DNA of 64,000 nt from positions 15,126,204 to 15,190,203 of the forward strand of contig ML664183.1 of assembly GCA_007570785.1 (NCBI GenBank), written 5' to 3'. The notes under the pieces are model-generated. The model did no database searches and was not told the origin of the DNA. It was given only the letters and a program-made list of their open reading frames with translations. This document shows positions 47,650-58,059 of the stretch, one piece after another (the stretch's first letter is position 1; the number at the start of each line of letters is the position of its first letter). A program made the translations under genes and the position numbers. Source of the stretch: Antilocapra americana (taxonomy: Eukaryota; Chordata; Mammalia; Artiodactyla; Antilocapridae).

Positions 47650-47890
47650 TGCTTACTATACCAACGGCACTGTTTCTAACAGTTTTACACATTATCCTTA
47701 TCTTCGTAAGCGCAGGAAGAGGTAGCTTCTATAATTAACCCCTTTTAACGGATGAAGAAACTGAGGCCCAGAGGCTGAAGTCGTTGCCTTGCCTCAGCGC
47801 TAATAAGCGGCGGTTGTTGTTCACTCGCTCGGTTGTGTCCGACTCTGCGACCCCATGGACTGAAACGGCGGCGACCAGATTTAAATCCTA
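47650..47890 (+). repeat. MIR SINE split by a Bov SINE fragment
   Basis: GTTTTACACATTATCCTTAT, GATGAAGAAACTGAGGCCCA and CAGATTTAAATCCTAACGC are MIR words on both sides of the insertion at 47,814-47,865. It lies at the left edge of the CpG island. Confidence 0.75.
47814..47865 (-). repeat. 52-base Bov SINE/BovB 3'-end fragment with 6-bp target duplication
   Basis: Reverse orientation: TTGTTGTTCACTCGCTCGGT through CCCCATGGACTG. CGGCGG flanks it on both sides (47,808-47,813 and 47,866-47,871). Confidence 0.8.
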
Positions 47891-48058
47891 ACGCTAGTAA
47901 AATGGTTCAGCCCTCCACAGTGCACCCGGAGCCCCAGGTATCGACAGTGACCTGAGGGGCGTCCCGAGCCCCGTCGGAAGGTACTCACACCGTCTGAGAC
48001 CTCTCTTCACCTCACCTGGTTTGTACGCAGTCCCCCACTTCCTTCCTCGAACCCTCAC

Positions 48059-48150
48059 CTGGAAACGTTACCCTGCCAGCCTGAACCGCGACCAGCACCG
48101 AGTTATTACCCTTTTCAAATTCAAACAATGGCGGCCAGACTGCCGCATTG
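48059..48150 (-). other. KIF20B: Predicted non-coding first exon of KIF20B
   Basis: Exon 2 starts one base before the ATG, so the 5' UTR must lie in an upstream exon. Within the CpG island the minus strand reads CCAG followed by GTGAGG, with the exon ending at 48,059. This is the best-placed of three good donors; the others would end the exon at 48,016 and 48,089-position 47,989. Joined to exon 2 it gives CCAG-AATGG. The right boundary (transcription start) is only a guess, placed just upstream of the tandem TTTGAA motifs. cDNA or CAGE ends would settle it. Confidence 0.45.
48114..48125 (-). promoter_or_regulatory. Tandem CHR-like elements (two adjacent TTTGAA)
   Basis: Two TTTGAA hexamers sit back to back on the minus strand. 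TTTGAA is the cell-cycle genes homology region bound by the DREAM and B-MYB-MuvB/FOXM1 complexes in G2/M genes (known). They lie close to the predicted start of exon 1. Confidence 0.6.
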
Positions 48151-48240
48151 AACGCTGGGAGTGGGCGGAGCTTCCGGAAAGACGCGTCGCAGCGCCGAGG
48201 TCTCCCCCTGTGGACTTCTCTTCCGCTCCCCGGAGCAGCT

Positions 48241-48281
48241 TTCAAATTTGGGGGCGGGTCTCGGTCTGCCGAGCGACCAAT
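48241..48281 (-). promoter_or_regulatory. CCAAT box with TTTGAA 30 bases downstream
   Basis: On the minus strand an inverted CCAAT box (ATTGG, 48,281-48,277) is followed 30 bases later by TTTGAA (48,246-48,241). An NF-Y site about 30 bases upstream of a CHR is the known arrangement in late cell-cycle promoters. Confidence 0.6.
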
Positions 48282-48439
48282 GGGCGGAAGCAGACTGGAG
48301 AGCGGCTAGTGGGCGGAGCTTCCCGCGGGTATCCGCGTGCCAAGTTGGGTGGGGTGCTGCTCCCTGGCAGAGGTGGGTACTACCCTGTTTTGGCAGCGTT
48401 GCGGATCTCGGATTCCAATCTGGAGACAATAAAGACGTA

Positions 48440-48501
48440 GCGGAAGCCCCGAAGTGAGGCCGCTGCCATTCCACTTAGCTCCGCGACTCCCTAGGGAGCA
48501 G
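48440..48501 (+). other. Candidate first exon of a divergent transcript
   Basis: The plus strand ends in GGGAGCAG/GTGAGA, a near-perfect donor (intron from 48,502), inside the CpG island and pointing away from KIF20B. No open frame of interest accompanies it, so any product would be a non-coding promoter transcript. The left end is arbitrary. Confidence 0.3.
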
Positions 48502-48708
48502 GTGAGACATGGCAGGCCTTTTCATTGCGGGCCGGGACAGGCTCTGCTTCGAAAGAGTAACTTAGAATGAGCGCTGCCCGCACCCAGAAGATCACTTCAC
48601 TTCCTTCGCTTCATGATCCTACCTGTTGTCCATAGGCGTCCTCATGGACAAGGTACATTTTTCTCAGAAAAGATTTTCAAAAGTATTCTTCTCTTTTTGT
48701 GAGCTTTT

Positions 48709-48726
48709 TTTTTTTTTTTTTTTTTT
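48709..48726 (+). repeat. Poly(T) tract
   Basis: About 18 consecutive T, just outside the CpG island. It could be the tail of an unrecognised reverse-oriented retroposed sequence. Confidence 0.7.
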
Positions 48727-48929
48727 GGCCATTCTGAAAATATAAAGCAGCTACCTATCTTCCATGCACAGGCAAGGTCTTTGCAGTGCTCAAAATGTAA
48801 GTGCCAGTACATCTTCTCTGATTATTTTTAAGTGATCCTTTTCTTTTGATGCAGTGTTATTACAGTCATATGACAAGTATTTACTACTTGGGCCATCTCT
48901 AACGTGCTGTGCTTCATTTTATAGAAAAG

Positions 48930-49195
48930 TAACTGCTAACCTTAACTGAGTACTGCCTTGTGCCAGCCGTGGTCCTAAGCACTTTAAAACTGGTTATGGT
49001 ACTGATCCTGAGAACAACCCTATGAGATAGGTACTGTTAATGTGTACTTTTTATAGATTTTTCAACAACCTATGAGGTAGGTACTGTTACTATGCCCTTT
49101 TTTTTAAATTTTGAGGAAACTGAGTTCAAGATTAAATAATTTGCTCAAAGGCATACGGCTATTAATGATGGAACTGGGAATTTAAACTCAGCTGG
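48930..49195 (+). repeat. MIR SINEs, two overlapping
   Basis: CAACCCTATGAGATAGGTAC occurs, and a second CAACCTATGAGGTAGGTACT follows about 50 bases later. GAGGAAACTGAGTTCAAG and TTGCTCAAAGGCATACGG follow. The doubled core suggests two MIRs or an internal duplication. Confidence 0.7.
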
Positions 49196-49789
49196 ATGAC
49201 TTCAAGACCTGCCCTCTCACATGTGATCTTAGTTTCCACGGTTTTACTTGGTTAGTAGCATTTGTAGCATAGTAACTATTTGTTGAGCTTACTGTCTTTC
49301 TTCTTCTTATTCTATATTTATGTTTCCCATAACCTACCCCCCTTCCCTTTCTAACTTCCCACTGTCTCATTCAGTTTGCTTTCTTTCCCCACAAAATCAT
49401 CGTATTTGTGGTGAGCCAGTTTGGAGTAAAGAAGGGATGCAAGGCCAGGAGTAAAAATGAACAGAGAAAGTAGATGTGAAAGGGAAGGAAGGAGAGATGA
49501 TAAAATAAAACTGTAATTTACTGTTTGGAACTTAGGGGCCTCTGTGTCAAACTCTTCATTACCCCTTCAGGCAAGTCTACCCAAAAATACCCTTCCAGTC
49601 TGCACCTCATAATGCCTGTATTGCTTTTTACTAGCTGTTACTGATTCCAACTCTTGGGCCCTCCAGGTGCTACATTTATTTATTGTTCAACAAATATTTA
49701 TTGAAAACCTGCTAAATGCCAAACACTAGACTAGGAAGTATTGAGACAGTGGAGGAGAGCTACCAAAACAGACGCTAACCCTCAAGGAG

Positions 49790-50395
49790 CTTTGTTGTTG
49801 TTCAGTCGTGTCTGACTGTTTGCAACCCAATGAACTACAGCATGCCAGGCTTTCCTGTCCATCTCTGTCTCCAGGAGTTTGCTCAGACTCATGTCCACTG
49901 AGTCGGTGATGCCATCCAACCATCTCATCCTCTGTTGCTCCCTTCTTTTGCCCTCAGTCTTTCCCAGTGTTAGGGTCTTTTCCAGTGAGTTGGCACTTCA
50001 CATTGGGTGGCCAAAATATTGGAGCTTCAGCTTCAGCATCAGTCCTTCCAATGCTAATTCACAGTTGATTTCCTTTAGGATTGACTGGTTGGATTTCCTT
50101 GCTGTCCAGGGGACTCTCAAGAGTCTTCTACAGCATCACAGCTTGAAAGGATCAGTTCTTCGATGCTCAGCCTTCTTTATGGTTCAGCTCTCATATCTGT
50201 CCATGACTGCTGGAAAAACCATAGCTTTATATGGACCTTTGTCAACAAAGTGATGTACCTGCTTCTTAATGCTCTGTCTAGATTTGTCATAGCTTTTCTT
50301 CCAAGGAGCAAGTATCTTAATTTTGTGGCTGCAGTTACCGTCTGTAGTGATTTTGGAGCCCAAGAAAATAAAAATCTGTCACTGTTATATTCCAA
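49790..50395 (-). mobile_element. BovB LINE copy 5, 3' end, reverse orientation
   Basis: The tail TTGTTCAGTCGTGTCTGACT, CCATCTCATCCTCTGTTGCT and CCCTCAGTCTTTCCCAGTGT are the complement of the BovB C-terminal ORF and 3' end. It is about 600 bases, 5' truncated. The 124-codon plus-strand frame inside it is an antisense artefact. Confidence 0.93.
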
Positions 50396-52093
50396 TAATT
50401 GATAAAAAAAATTGCAAATACAAATGAAAAGGCAAATAATTGAGAAATTACAACAAAGTACTGAATGGTTTGAAAAAAATGTTTAGAACTGTAAGACAAT
50501 GTCACTGGAACCTGAGCAAGTAGTGTTTGATCTGGATCTCCAAGGGTTATTAGGTGTTAAATAAGTTTAAAGGAAAAAGAGAGGAGTAAGCACCCAGGTA
50601 TAGGGGCAGGAAAAATACAAGAACTAGTGGATTTTCTGCCTTATTTTATTCTAGCTCCCAGAAGCATTCCTCACAGTTTGTTTCATCCACACAGTTAAAT
50701 GTTTCAGCCTTGAAACATTCTTCATTTGGCTTCTGGGCCAGCAAAAGGTCACCCTCTCCTTGTTTACTGTTAATCTGTCTAGTCATCCAGTTTAGTTTCC
50801 TTTTCCTCTTCTACCTAAACTCTAAATTATGGAAATCCTCAGAGCTTAGTCCTGAGCTCTGGTCTACCCCCACCCCATTTTTCTCTGTTCTACAGTCTTC
50901 CTCCTGGCAACCTCATCAACTCCTATGGATTTAAATATCTTTATACTGACAACTCCTAAATTCCTTATCCTCCCCAGACCTCTCCTCTGAGCTACAACCA
51001 TGCAGATATGTCATTATCCACTTAGCATCTCCACTTGGCTTTGTAACAGATATCTCTGACTTGGCATATGCAATATGAGACCTTGATTTTTCATTGGAAA
51101 ATGTGAAGCCTCTCCTCCCTAATCTGTGCCTCAGTAAATGACACCACCACACATCTACCTAGTTATTCATGAGGAAGAATCATCTCAGAGTTCTTTTCCC
51201 TCACCACTCTCATCCAGTTCATAAACAAATCTATCTGTTGTACTTTTTTGTTAGAAGTGAAATAAGTGCTCCCTTCCCTTTTCATTGCCCAGACCCCTAC
51301 AGCCTCCCAACTGGTCTCCTGCTTCACATCCTGTTCTCCATTCTTAATAGGGCAGCAAAACCAGCTTCAAGTGGGAATGACCATGTCAGCCTCTGGCTTA
51401 AAGCACTTCAGTGACATTTTAGAGTAAATTAATAGTTATATTATTCAGTGAAGAAAAAAGATGCAAAAATATATAAAAACTGTACTACTATGTAAGCAAG
51501 AAGAAGAAACGAGAGTTTATATACATAAATATTCCACACACATTTTTGGTACATTTTTGAAGATAGAAATACAAAAACTATAAAACAGAAAACTAATTGT
51601 AAATGGTTATCTATAGGGGATGGGAATGTGACTTCTGTAACTTTAAAAAAAAAAAAACAGTTTTGCCTTTTCAAAAAATTAAACCTAAAAAGCAAGCCCT
51701 AAAATTTAATGCAAAGAAAGAGATGATTTTACCTGTATATCAAATTGTCAGCATAGCTACACAGAGATAAAGAGCTTGTTCAATTAACTTGGGCACAGTG
51801 TTCTATATACAGGAGTTAGGAATTGTGGGATATGATGAAGAGGAAAAAGAAATGCAAAAAAATTAATGACTTGGTTTAGTAGGCTTGATGTTGAAACAGG
51901 TATTGGTATAATTTTGAAACTATTATGCATGTGTTGTAGGAAAATGCAAATCAGTAAATATATTCATGTTTGGTTCCAGGATTCTCACTTTGGGAGAAGG
52001 GAAATAAATATGGTATGATAGAAAGTAAAGAAGAATCCATGATGTTATATTTGAATTGGTAGTAAAATGACATGGGTTTTTTTTTTTTTTTTT

Positions 52094-52440
52094 ATCTTTT
52101 TTATCTTAATTGGGTCCACTGAGAGGGCCTGGAGGCCTAGAATCCCTGGCACCCCAGTAACAATGAACACCCCAGGACCAAGCCACCCAAATGGATTCTA
52201 AATACTGTTTATCACTAAAAGAAACCAGTGCCTCTTGGAGAGAAGGCTGATTCCAGGTCTGGGGCAAGGAAATTATAAAGTGAGCCTAGAACATTCTTGT
52301 CAGAAAAAGCAAAGAAGTATTCAGAGATGAATGAAGTCATTTAACAAAGGACACTGGATCTGGCCTAAAGGGGCTTACACTGACCATATTTGGAACAGTT
52401 TGTGCCTCAAAAGAATAATGATGGTAATAGTTTAACAACA
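52094..52440 (-). other. Unassigned block adjoining a poly(T) run
   Basis: A 16-base T run (52,078-52,093) borders sequence including CCACTGAGAGGGCCTGGAGG and GCTGATTCCAGGTCTGGGGC. Read on the minus strand it would end in poly(A), as a retroposed transcript would. I do not recognise a parent gene. Confidence 0.3.
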
Positions 52441-52449
52441 CATTTAATG

Positions 52450-52645
52450 TGGTCACTCAGGATCGACTCCTTGTGACCCCATGGACTGGGCGCCCACCAG
52501 GCTCCTCTTTCCATGGCACTTTGCAGGCAAGAATACTGGAGTGGATTGCTAGTTCCTACTCCAGGGGATCTTCCCGACCCAGGGATCCACCTGCACCTCC
52601 TGCATTGGCAGACAGATTCCTGCCAGTGCACCACCTGGGAAGCCT
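52450..52645 (-). repeat. Bov-A SINE
   Basis: CCCATGGACTGGGCGCCCAC, GGCAAGAATACTGGAGTGGA and GTGCACCACCTGGGAAGCCT. Confidence 0.93.
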
Positions 52646-53004
52646 GCCAGAAATGTTTAACCTGAATGTAATCATGAGGATGATTTTACAGGTCAACAGA
52701 ACTAGAAATGTCAGTTTTAGGGAAAGAGAAAGTCAAAAGTCAGGTGCTTGCTGCTAAATGAAATTCATGAATCTTCATTGGTTATAGATTTTTTTTAAAA
52801 GTAACTGCAAAAATAAAAATTGTGGACAATTGAGGAAACTTAAATATGGATTACACAGTAGATTATACTGGATCAGTATTAATTTTGGGGAATGTGATAA
52901 TTTGTGACCATGTAGAAGCATGTCTTTATTTTGGAAAGATGTTTGCTTCAATATTTAGCTACAAAGTATATCAGTGTTTGCAACTACTTACCTTCAGAAG
53001 ATTT

Positions 53005-53016
53005 GGGGGGGGGGGG
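53005..53016 (+). repeat. Poly(G) run
   Basis: About 12 consecutive G bases; any length call here is error-prone. Confidence 0.7.
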
Positions 53017-53145
53017 CGAAATAGAATGTTAGGGAGAACAAAAGAAGAAAGAACAAACAAAATAGAACCAAAACAGTTATGTGATGAACAGTTCATAGTT
53101 ATTATAGCTTTGAGCTTTTCTAAAATGAAAAGGGAAAAAAAAAAT

Positions 53146-53306
53146 CCTAATTTTTTTTTCTTTGGCCACACTGCCCTGCATGTGGGATCGTAGCTCCCTG
53201 ACCGGGATCGAACCCACACCACCCCCTACATTGGAGGGTAGAGTCTTAACCCACACCCCCTTCACTGGAAGACAGAACCTTAACCACTGGACCACCAGAA
53301 GTCCCC
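53146..53306 (-). repeat. CHR-2-type SINE
   Basis: TTTGGCCACACTGCCCTGCA, CTCCCTGACCGGGATCGAAC and AACCACTGGACCACCAGAAG. An extra copy of the CACACC..CACTGG part suggests a small internal duplication. Confidence 0.92.
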
Positions 53307-53689
53307 TAAATTCCTAATGCTCATGATGACCTACTAGGCCTTATAGGATCAGGTATCAGCCAGTCTCACTACCCACTTTCTTACCTCTGTGCAATGAGTT
53401 CTACTCTGGGTACCTTAAACACACCAGCCTCTTCTAGCATATGTGAACCTTTGCATAGATTCTCTCCACCTGAATTGTCTCCTCCATTTATCATGTGACT
53501 CTCCTCTTCCTCCTTTAGATCTCCTCTATCATATTACCTGCTTAGAAAAGACTTTCTGTCTTATCTCATGTGCTCCTCTTCTTTATTTGCAGGCTAGATT
53601 TCATTTTCCTACTTATTAAAACCAGCAGTAATTATCCTTTTTATAGTAATTATTACATGTCTGGTTTTTGTTGCCATTGTTCTCCCACC

Positions 53690-53795
53690 TCCTAAAAGGT
53701 AAGTTCATAAGAGCTGTGTTTCTCTTGGTCACTGCTGTATCCTCAGTGATTCCATAAATACATGGTGATCAAACAAATACTTGCTGAACAATGAA
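53690..53795 (+). repeat. L2 3' end
   Basis: TAAGTTCATAAGAGCTGTG, CACTGCTGTATCCTCAGTG and TACTTGCTGAACAATGAATG fit the L2 terminus. Confidence 0.55.
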
Positions 53796-54309
53796 TGAAG
53801 GCTGATGTGGCTGAGGTGGGTGGAGAGGGATGGGCCAAGGCCAGATCCTACAAGGCTTAGTCAGCTAAGTTACTGATTCGGATTCTTATTCTAAGAACAA
53901 TGAGAAACCAAAGGACTGTTTTAAGTGTGCATATCATACAATACCATTTACCTTTGTGTTTTAAAAAGGTTAATCTCCTGGAGCAGAGTATAGAGGCAGC
54001 CAAAGAGAATGCCAGTGAACCAGCTAGGAGGCTATTGCAGCCATCCCAACAAGAGGTGGTGATAATGTGGAACTAGGAAATGGCAGAGCAGATACAGAAA
54101 ACTGAACGGATTTCACAGGTATTTTTTCCTGCATTTTCCATCTCAGCACCAGCCACTAGTTTTCCCTTAGAAACACAGAGCCAACTTGATTGGGAGATGC
54201 TTAAGATTTAAGCCCAGTCCAAATAATTCCCATTAGTCCCCTTGAAGTGAACGTTAGCATAAGATGAAAAAATTAAGTTACATCAAGCTGATGTCTTGCT
54301 CTGATCACA

Positions 54310-54700
54310 GCCTGTACAAGTAGTAATAACTAAGGTCCTCTGTGCTGGATACTATTCTAAGCACTTTATACTCATTCAATCCTAGATACCATGTAAAGTA
54401 TTCCATTGTCAATATCCTGCCTTTAGTTGTTATTCAGTTGCTAAGTCATGTCCGACTCTCTGCCTTTAGTAGAGGAGAAAACTGAGACATGGCACGATTG
54501 AGGAAAGCTAAGGGTATCTACTACACGGAGGTGTTAAGTTTCATTCAGGTAATGTCTGCAAAGTACTTTTAAAAGTGCATGGCACATGTTAAATAATAAC
54601 TTACTATACAAATAGTAAATGATAGAATTGGAATCTGGGTAGATGGCTGTAGAGCCTGCACAATTAACCACTGCTTCCTATACTGCTTCTTAAAGTTTGG
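54310..54700 (+). repeat. MIR with a Bov SINE scrap (54,424-54,466)
   Basis: CTATTCTAAGCACTTTATAC and AGAGGAGAAAACTGAGACAT are MIR words. Between them GTTATTCAGTTGCTAAGTCA and TGTCCGACTCT form a small reverse Bov SINE end. CTGCCTTTAGT repeats on both sides of it, as a target duplication would. Confidence 0.65.
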
Positions 54701-55129
54701 ACTGAACACCCCTGAAACTCTATTGAAAGAAGACTGAGGGCCTAGCTCCTGGCTGCAAAGCCATCTCCCAATGCAGGACTAATGTAGACAGGTTTTCAGT
54801 CCAGAAACTGAGTATGTATTTTTGCAAAGGTTCAACAAACATTTATCAAGTATGCTGCAGGTACTCTGTCTTTAAGAAGGCTTCATCCTAAAGCAAGTCT
54901 TTCTCAATCTGAGATCTCAAGCAAAAATATAATCCCTGTTCCCTGCAGCACCCATTGTATGTGATGCAATCATTTCTCTCTTGTGCCTCTTGTGCCTGAG
55001 GAAACTGAGACAATAGTCACACGAATAATTTTTTTTTTTATATCCTGTGGTTTATATGGGGAAATCCATGCACAATTTCAAAACAGTATGACAGCTGTTG
55101 TGATAGAGGTGTACAAAGAGTAATAGGAG

Positions 55130-55290
55130 CAGAATGAGAATAATTTAGAGTGGCAGCTCTGATGATAGACAGATTTGAGTTTGAATATAAACTCAGTCAC
55201 TTACAGGAAGTGACCTCAGGAAGGATATAAAAGTCTCCCTAAAATTATGAAGATTAAAGTCGCATTTGTTAGTTATTTAGTAAAGCCTAA
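55130..55290 (+). repeat. MIR SINE
   Basis: GACAGATTTGAGTTTGAATA, CTCAGTCACTTACAGGAAGT and GAAGATTAAAG resemble the MIR core. Confidence 0.55.
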
Positions 55291-55359
55291 CACATAATAT
55301 GTCTCATCATGGTGTTTGTTTTTATTCAGTCTGCATAAGTCGCTGGTATGCAAGCTCAT

Positions 55360-55445
55360 GGGTGTCTGTCTAGAACCTCTGTAACCCTGACACTTGCAAC
55401 AGTGCCTTGCATGTAACAGTCATTAAATAAATATTTTTTGTATTT
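55360..55445 (+). repeat. L2-like 3' end
   Basis: CAACAGTGCCTTGCATGTAA and GTCATTAAATAAATATTT resemble the L2 terminus. Confidence 0.45.
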
Positions 55446-56549
55446 ATAAATGACATCCACCAAGGAAGGTTTTGTAAAGTGACATGTAAACTGAAATGAA
55501 TGAATGGGATTTGCCAGTGAATTGTAGAAGGAGGCCATTCCAGGCGATGAGAATATATGAGGCAATGAAAAAAAAGACATGAGCACACAAAAGTCACTAC
55601 AAAAACTCTAAGTACCTAGTTCAATAAGACTTTGAGTATAGCTACCGTGGACAATGACAGGAGATGAAAAAAGCAGGCAGGACCGACATATAAACAGTCC
55701 TGTTTGTATGACATGCTAAAAAAGAGAATTACTGTATTCTATAGTGCATAGGAGGTTGTGCACAGCAGAGACATGCAGGGGAGAAATGGAGGAAGAGAAG
55801 CAACAGAAAGGTTTAGGTCTATAATATCCCAGTCTTACAGTGTAAGAGATGAAGGAACAGGACATAGAAGTTATTTATAGATGTGAAGGTAACCAGTAGA
55901 GGCAGAAAAATAACCGTAACTCTTGGCTAAATGCTTATGTCATGGTAGGAAGTAAGTAGATAGTGCCTATAATTAATACATGAGGAAATAATAGTAGGAG
56001 TGTGTTATTCAAAAATATGTCAAAAGAACTAAAAGTAGATTGTAAGGATGATTGCTTCTGAAAAGCAGGACAGGAGGGGGACTGGGGAATCTTTTGTTAC
56101 AAACCCTTTTTAAATTCATAATAAGAATTTTCTAATGTGACATGTCAAAGAAACAACACACTATTCACTTACTGTGTGTCAAGCTATAAGACCCCATCAT
56201 CTCCTCACTGAAGGAGGTTCCCCACTCCTGAGCTTTCAGAGGTTGCATCATTGGCCATCTTTCTAAAACATGGTTGACTGATATTTGCCCAAGAGCTTCT
56301 GCACTCTCTCTTCCCTCTGTTCCCTCCAGATGTCTCTCCATGACTAACTTGTCATTATTTAGTGTTACCATCCCAAAGAGAGATCTTTGCCCACCTTCCC
56401 TGAAGTTGCTCCCTTCACCCACCCCCCCCACCCTGCAGCCAGTCACTTTCTATCCAACTGACCTCATTTACTTTCTTCATAACGTTCTTACAATAACTGA
56501 AATTACCTTCTTTGTTTGTTTACACTGTCTTCCCCCACCGTAGGGCAGA

Positions 56550-56650
56550 CCTATGAGACAGAGACCTCATCCATCTTGTTCACCGCTGTATCCCTAATAC
56601 CCAGGACAGTGCCTGGCACATAGTAGGTGCCCAATAAATCCTCATTAGGT
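56550..56650 (+). repeat. L2 3' end
   Basis: CACCGCTGTATCCCTAATAC, CAGTGCCTGGCACATAGTAG and GTGCCCAATAAAT are the textbook L2 terminus. Confidence 0.75.
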
Positions 56651-57022
56651 ATTCAATAAAACTTTATTAATAGGATGTATAGAGGAATTAACACTGTGTA
56701 CTTTCTTATATGCCATCTCATTTAGTCTTAAGACCCTAATATTTCTCCAGTATAAATATATACAAGTAACTGTACACATGTGCATGCACCCGCACATCCA
56801 CTCTGGATGGGTTTCCCAGTCCAGACTCTTCCAAGTGCTAAAGCTGGGGTTTCTGTTTTCTACTACAGTGTCCTCTGGTGGTGAAGGATCTCACATGATT
56901 TTGAAAGGATAAACATCTTTTTAAATATTTATCTGTTCAAATATATCCTGTTGACAAGGTTGAAATACACAGCAGTTCATTTGGGAGCCTAGCAAGGTCT
57001 TAGGACACAGGCAGACATTTTT

Positions 57023-57158
57023 GGGGCTTCCTAGATAGCTCAGTGGTAAAGAATCCGCCTGCCAAGATCCAGGTTCTATCCCCCAGTTAAGAAGATCCTA
57101 TGGAGAAGGAAATGGCAACCCACTCCAGTATTCTTGCCTGAGAAATCCCGTGGACCAA
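57023..57158 (+). repeat. Bov-A SINE, 3' truncated
   Basis: GGGGCTTCCTAGATAGCTCA, AAGAATCCGCCTGCCAAGAT and CACTCCAGTATTCTTGCCTG. It stops at CCCGTGGACC without the usual tail. Confidence 0.9.
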
Positions 57159-57480
57159 GGTATGGCAATGACCCGGCATTGATGACAGTAGCACCCGTGG
57201 TTCTCCTAATACGTGAAGAGGCATGCTCGCTCGAATGGTGGCGATGAACTGCAGTCCCTGGCCTCCTTTCCACATAGCTCCCCATGGTTGGTCAGCAGCC
57301 ATCTCCTCTCATGGGCTCCCTCCCCTACTCTGCTGTTTTCTAAAAGTCTGTCAATTGATTTATTAACTATCTCTCTCTGAATCCCTGATCTAAAAATCTC
57401 CGTTGTCCCCAAGTCAACATGGTTAGATCTAACTACATGGTAGTGTGGAACAAGAAAGAAAAACACAGCACTAGCATTTC
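57159..57480. other. Unassigned segment with retained CpGs
   Basis: It holds several CpGs (ACCCGGCA, CACCCGTGG, ATACGTG, GCTCGCTCGAATGGTGGCG) in an otherwise CpG-poor area. An 86-codon minus-strand frame (57,206-57,466) crosses it, with no family that I recognise. It may be a retroposed gene piece or young repeat unknown to me. Confidence 0.25.
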
Positions 57481-58059
57481 AAAACCTTTTCTCACCTCCA
57501 ATATGAAAAATCAGACCATTCTATTAACAAGATAAAAATACTTGAAACCAAAACAGTACTATTTATGCATTATATCTTGCATTGTTTTGAAAATAGCACA
57601 AGGCAGTGCTAGTGGACCTCACATATTTTTCAGCAGCAATTATAGATTTTCTGGTGAACTTTTCTAAAGAGTTCTCTTTCTGATGAGCTATTTCAAGATT
57701 CTGGCTTCCTCAGGAGGAGAAAGAAGGGTCATGCCAATGTGATCTTTTTATTTCAGTAAATATTACCTTTATTGAATGCATTTCAGATTTTCATTAATAG
57801 GGAAAATAATGATGTTATGAGTAGTTTGGCTATTTTTGGTTGAGGGAAGCCAATGAATTCACTGTAATTAATTGGAACATAATGAGACCAATTTTAGTAA
57901 CTCTCTCAAAACATGCAATCTTTGCTCTATGCCAACAGGGCCTTAGTGATGTTGGGAGAGAAAATGGAAAATGAGAAAGAAGAGGGGGAAAGGAAACACC
58001 TGTTTGGGTAGTTTTTGTTTTCGGTCATCTAAAGGAATATTTCTGAGTCTTTAGTCACA

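Larger units (their letters stand above)
42424..48058. other. KIF20B intron 1
   Basis: The intron holds a CHR-2 SINE (42,939-43,053), the longest BovB copy (43,150-45,447), and near the promoter an MIR with a nested SINE scrap (47,650-47,890). The stretch 45,450-47,640 shows no feature I recognise. Several short frames around 47.3-47.6 kb (up to 96 codons) have no family similarity that I know. Confidence 0.55.
47930..48550. promoter_or_regulatory. KIF20B: CpG island and probable bidirectional KIF20B promoter
   Basis: This is the only GC- and CpG-rich block in an otherwise AT-rich window, at the 5' end of KIF20B. Visible sites: GGGCGG at 48,163-48,168, 48,252-48,257 and 48,282-48,287; an ETS core CTTCCGG at 48,171-48,177; an E2F-like TTCCCGCG near 48,320; a YY1-like AATGGCGGC near 48,128; CCAAT at 48,277-48,281; TTCAAA (TTTGAA on the minus strand) at three places. 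No TATA box is apparent. A strong plus-strand donor at 48,501/48,502 hints at a divergent transcript. The factor assignments are by motif only. Confidence 0.85.

Noticed and set aside
48021..48474. Open frames of 98-139 codons in the CpG island
   Set aside because: GC-rich islands have few stops; they overlap each other on both strands and cover promoter sites and the predicted 5' UTR.
49879..50253. 124-codon plus-strand open frame
   Set aside because: It is antisense to a BovB 3' end; the same kind of frame occurs opposite other copies.
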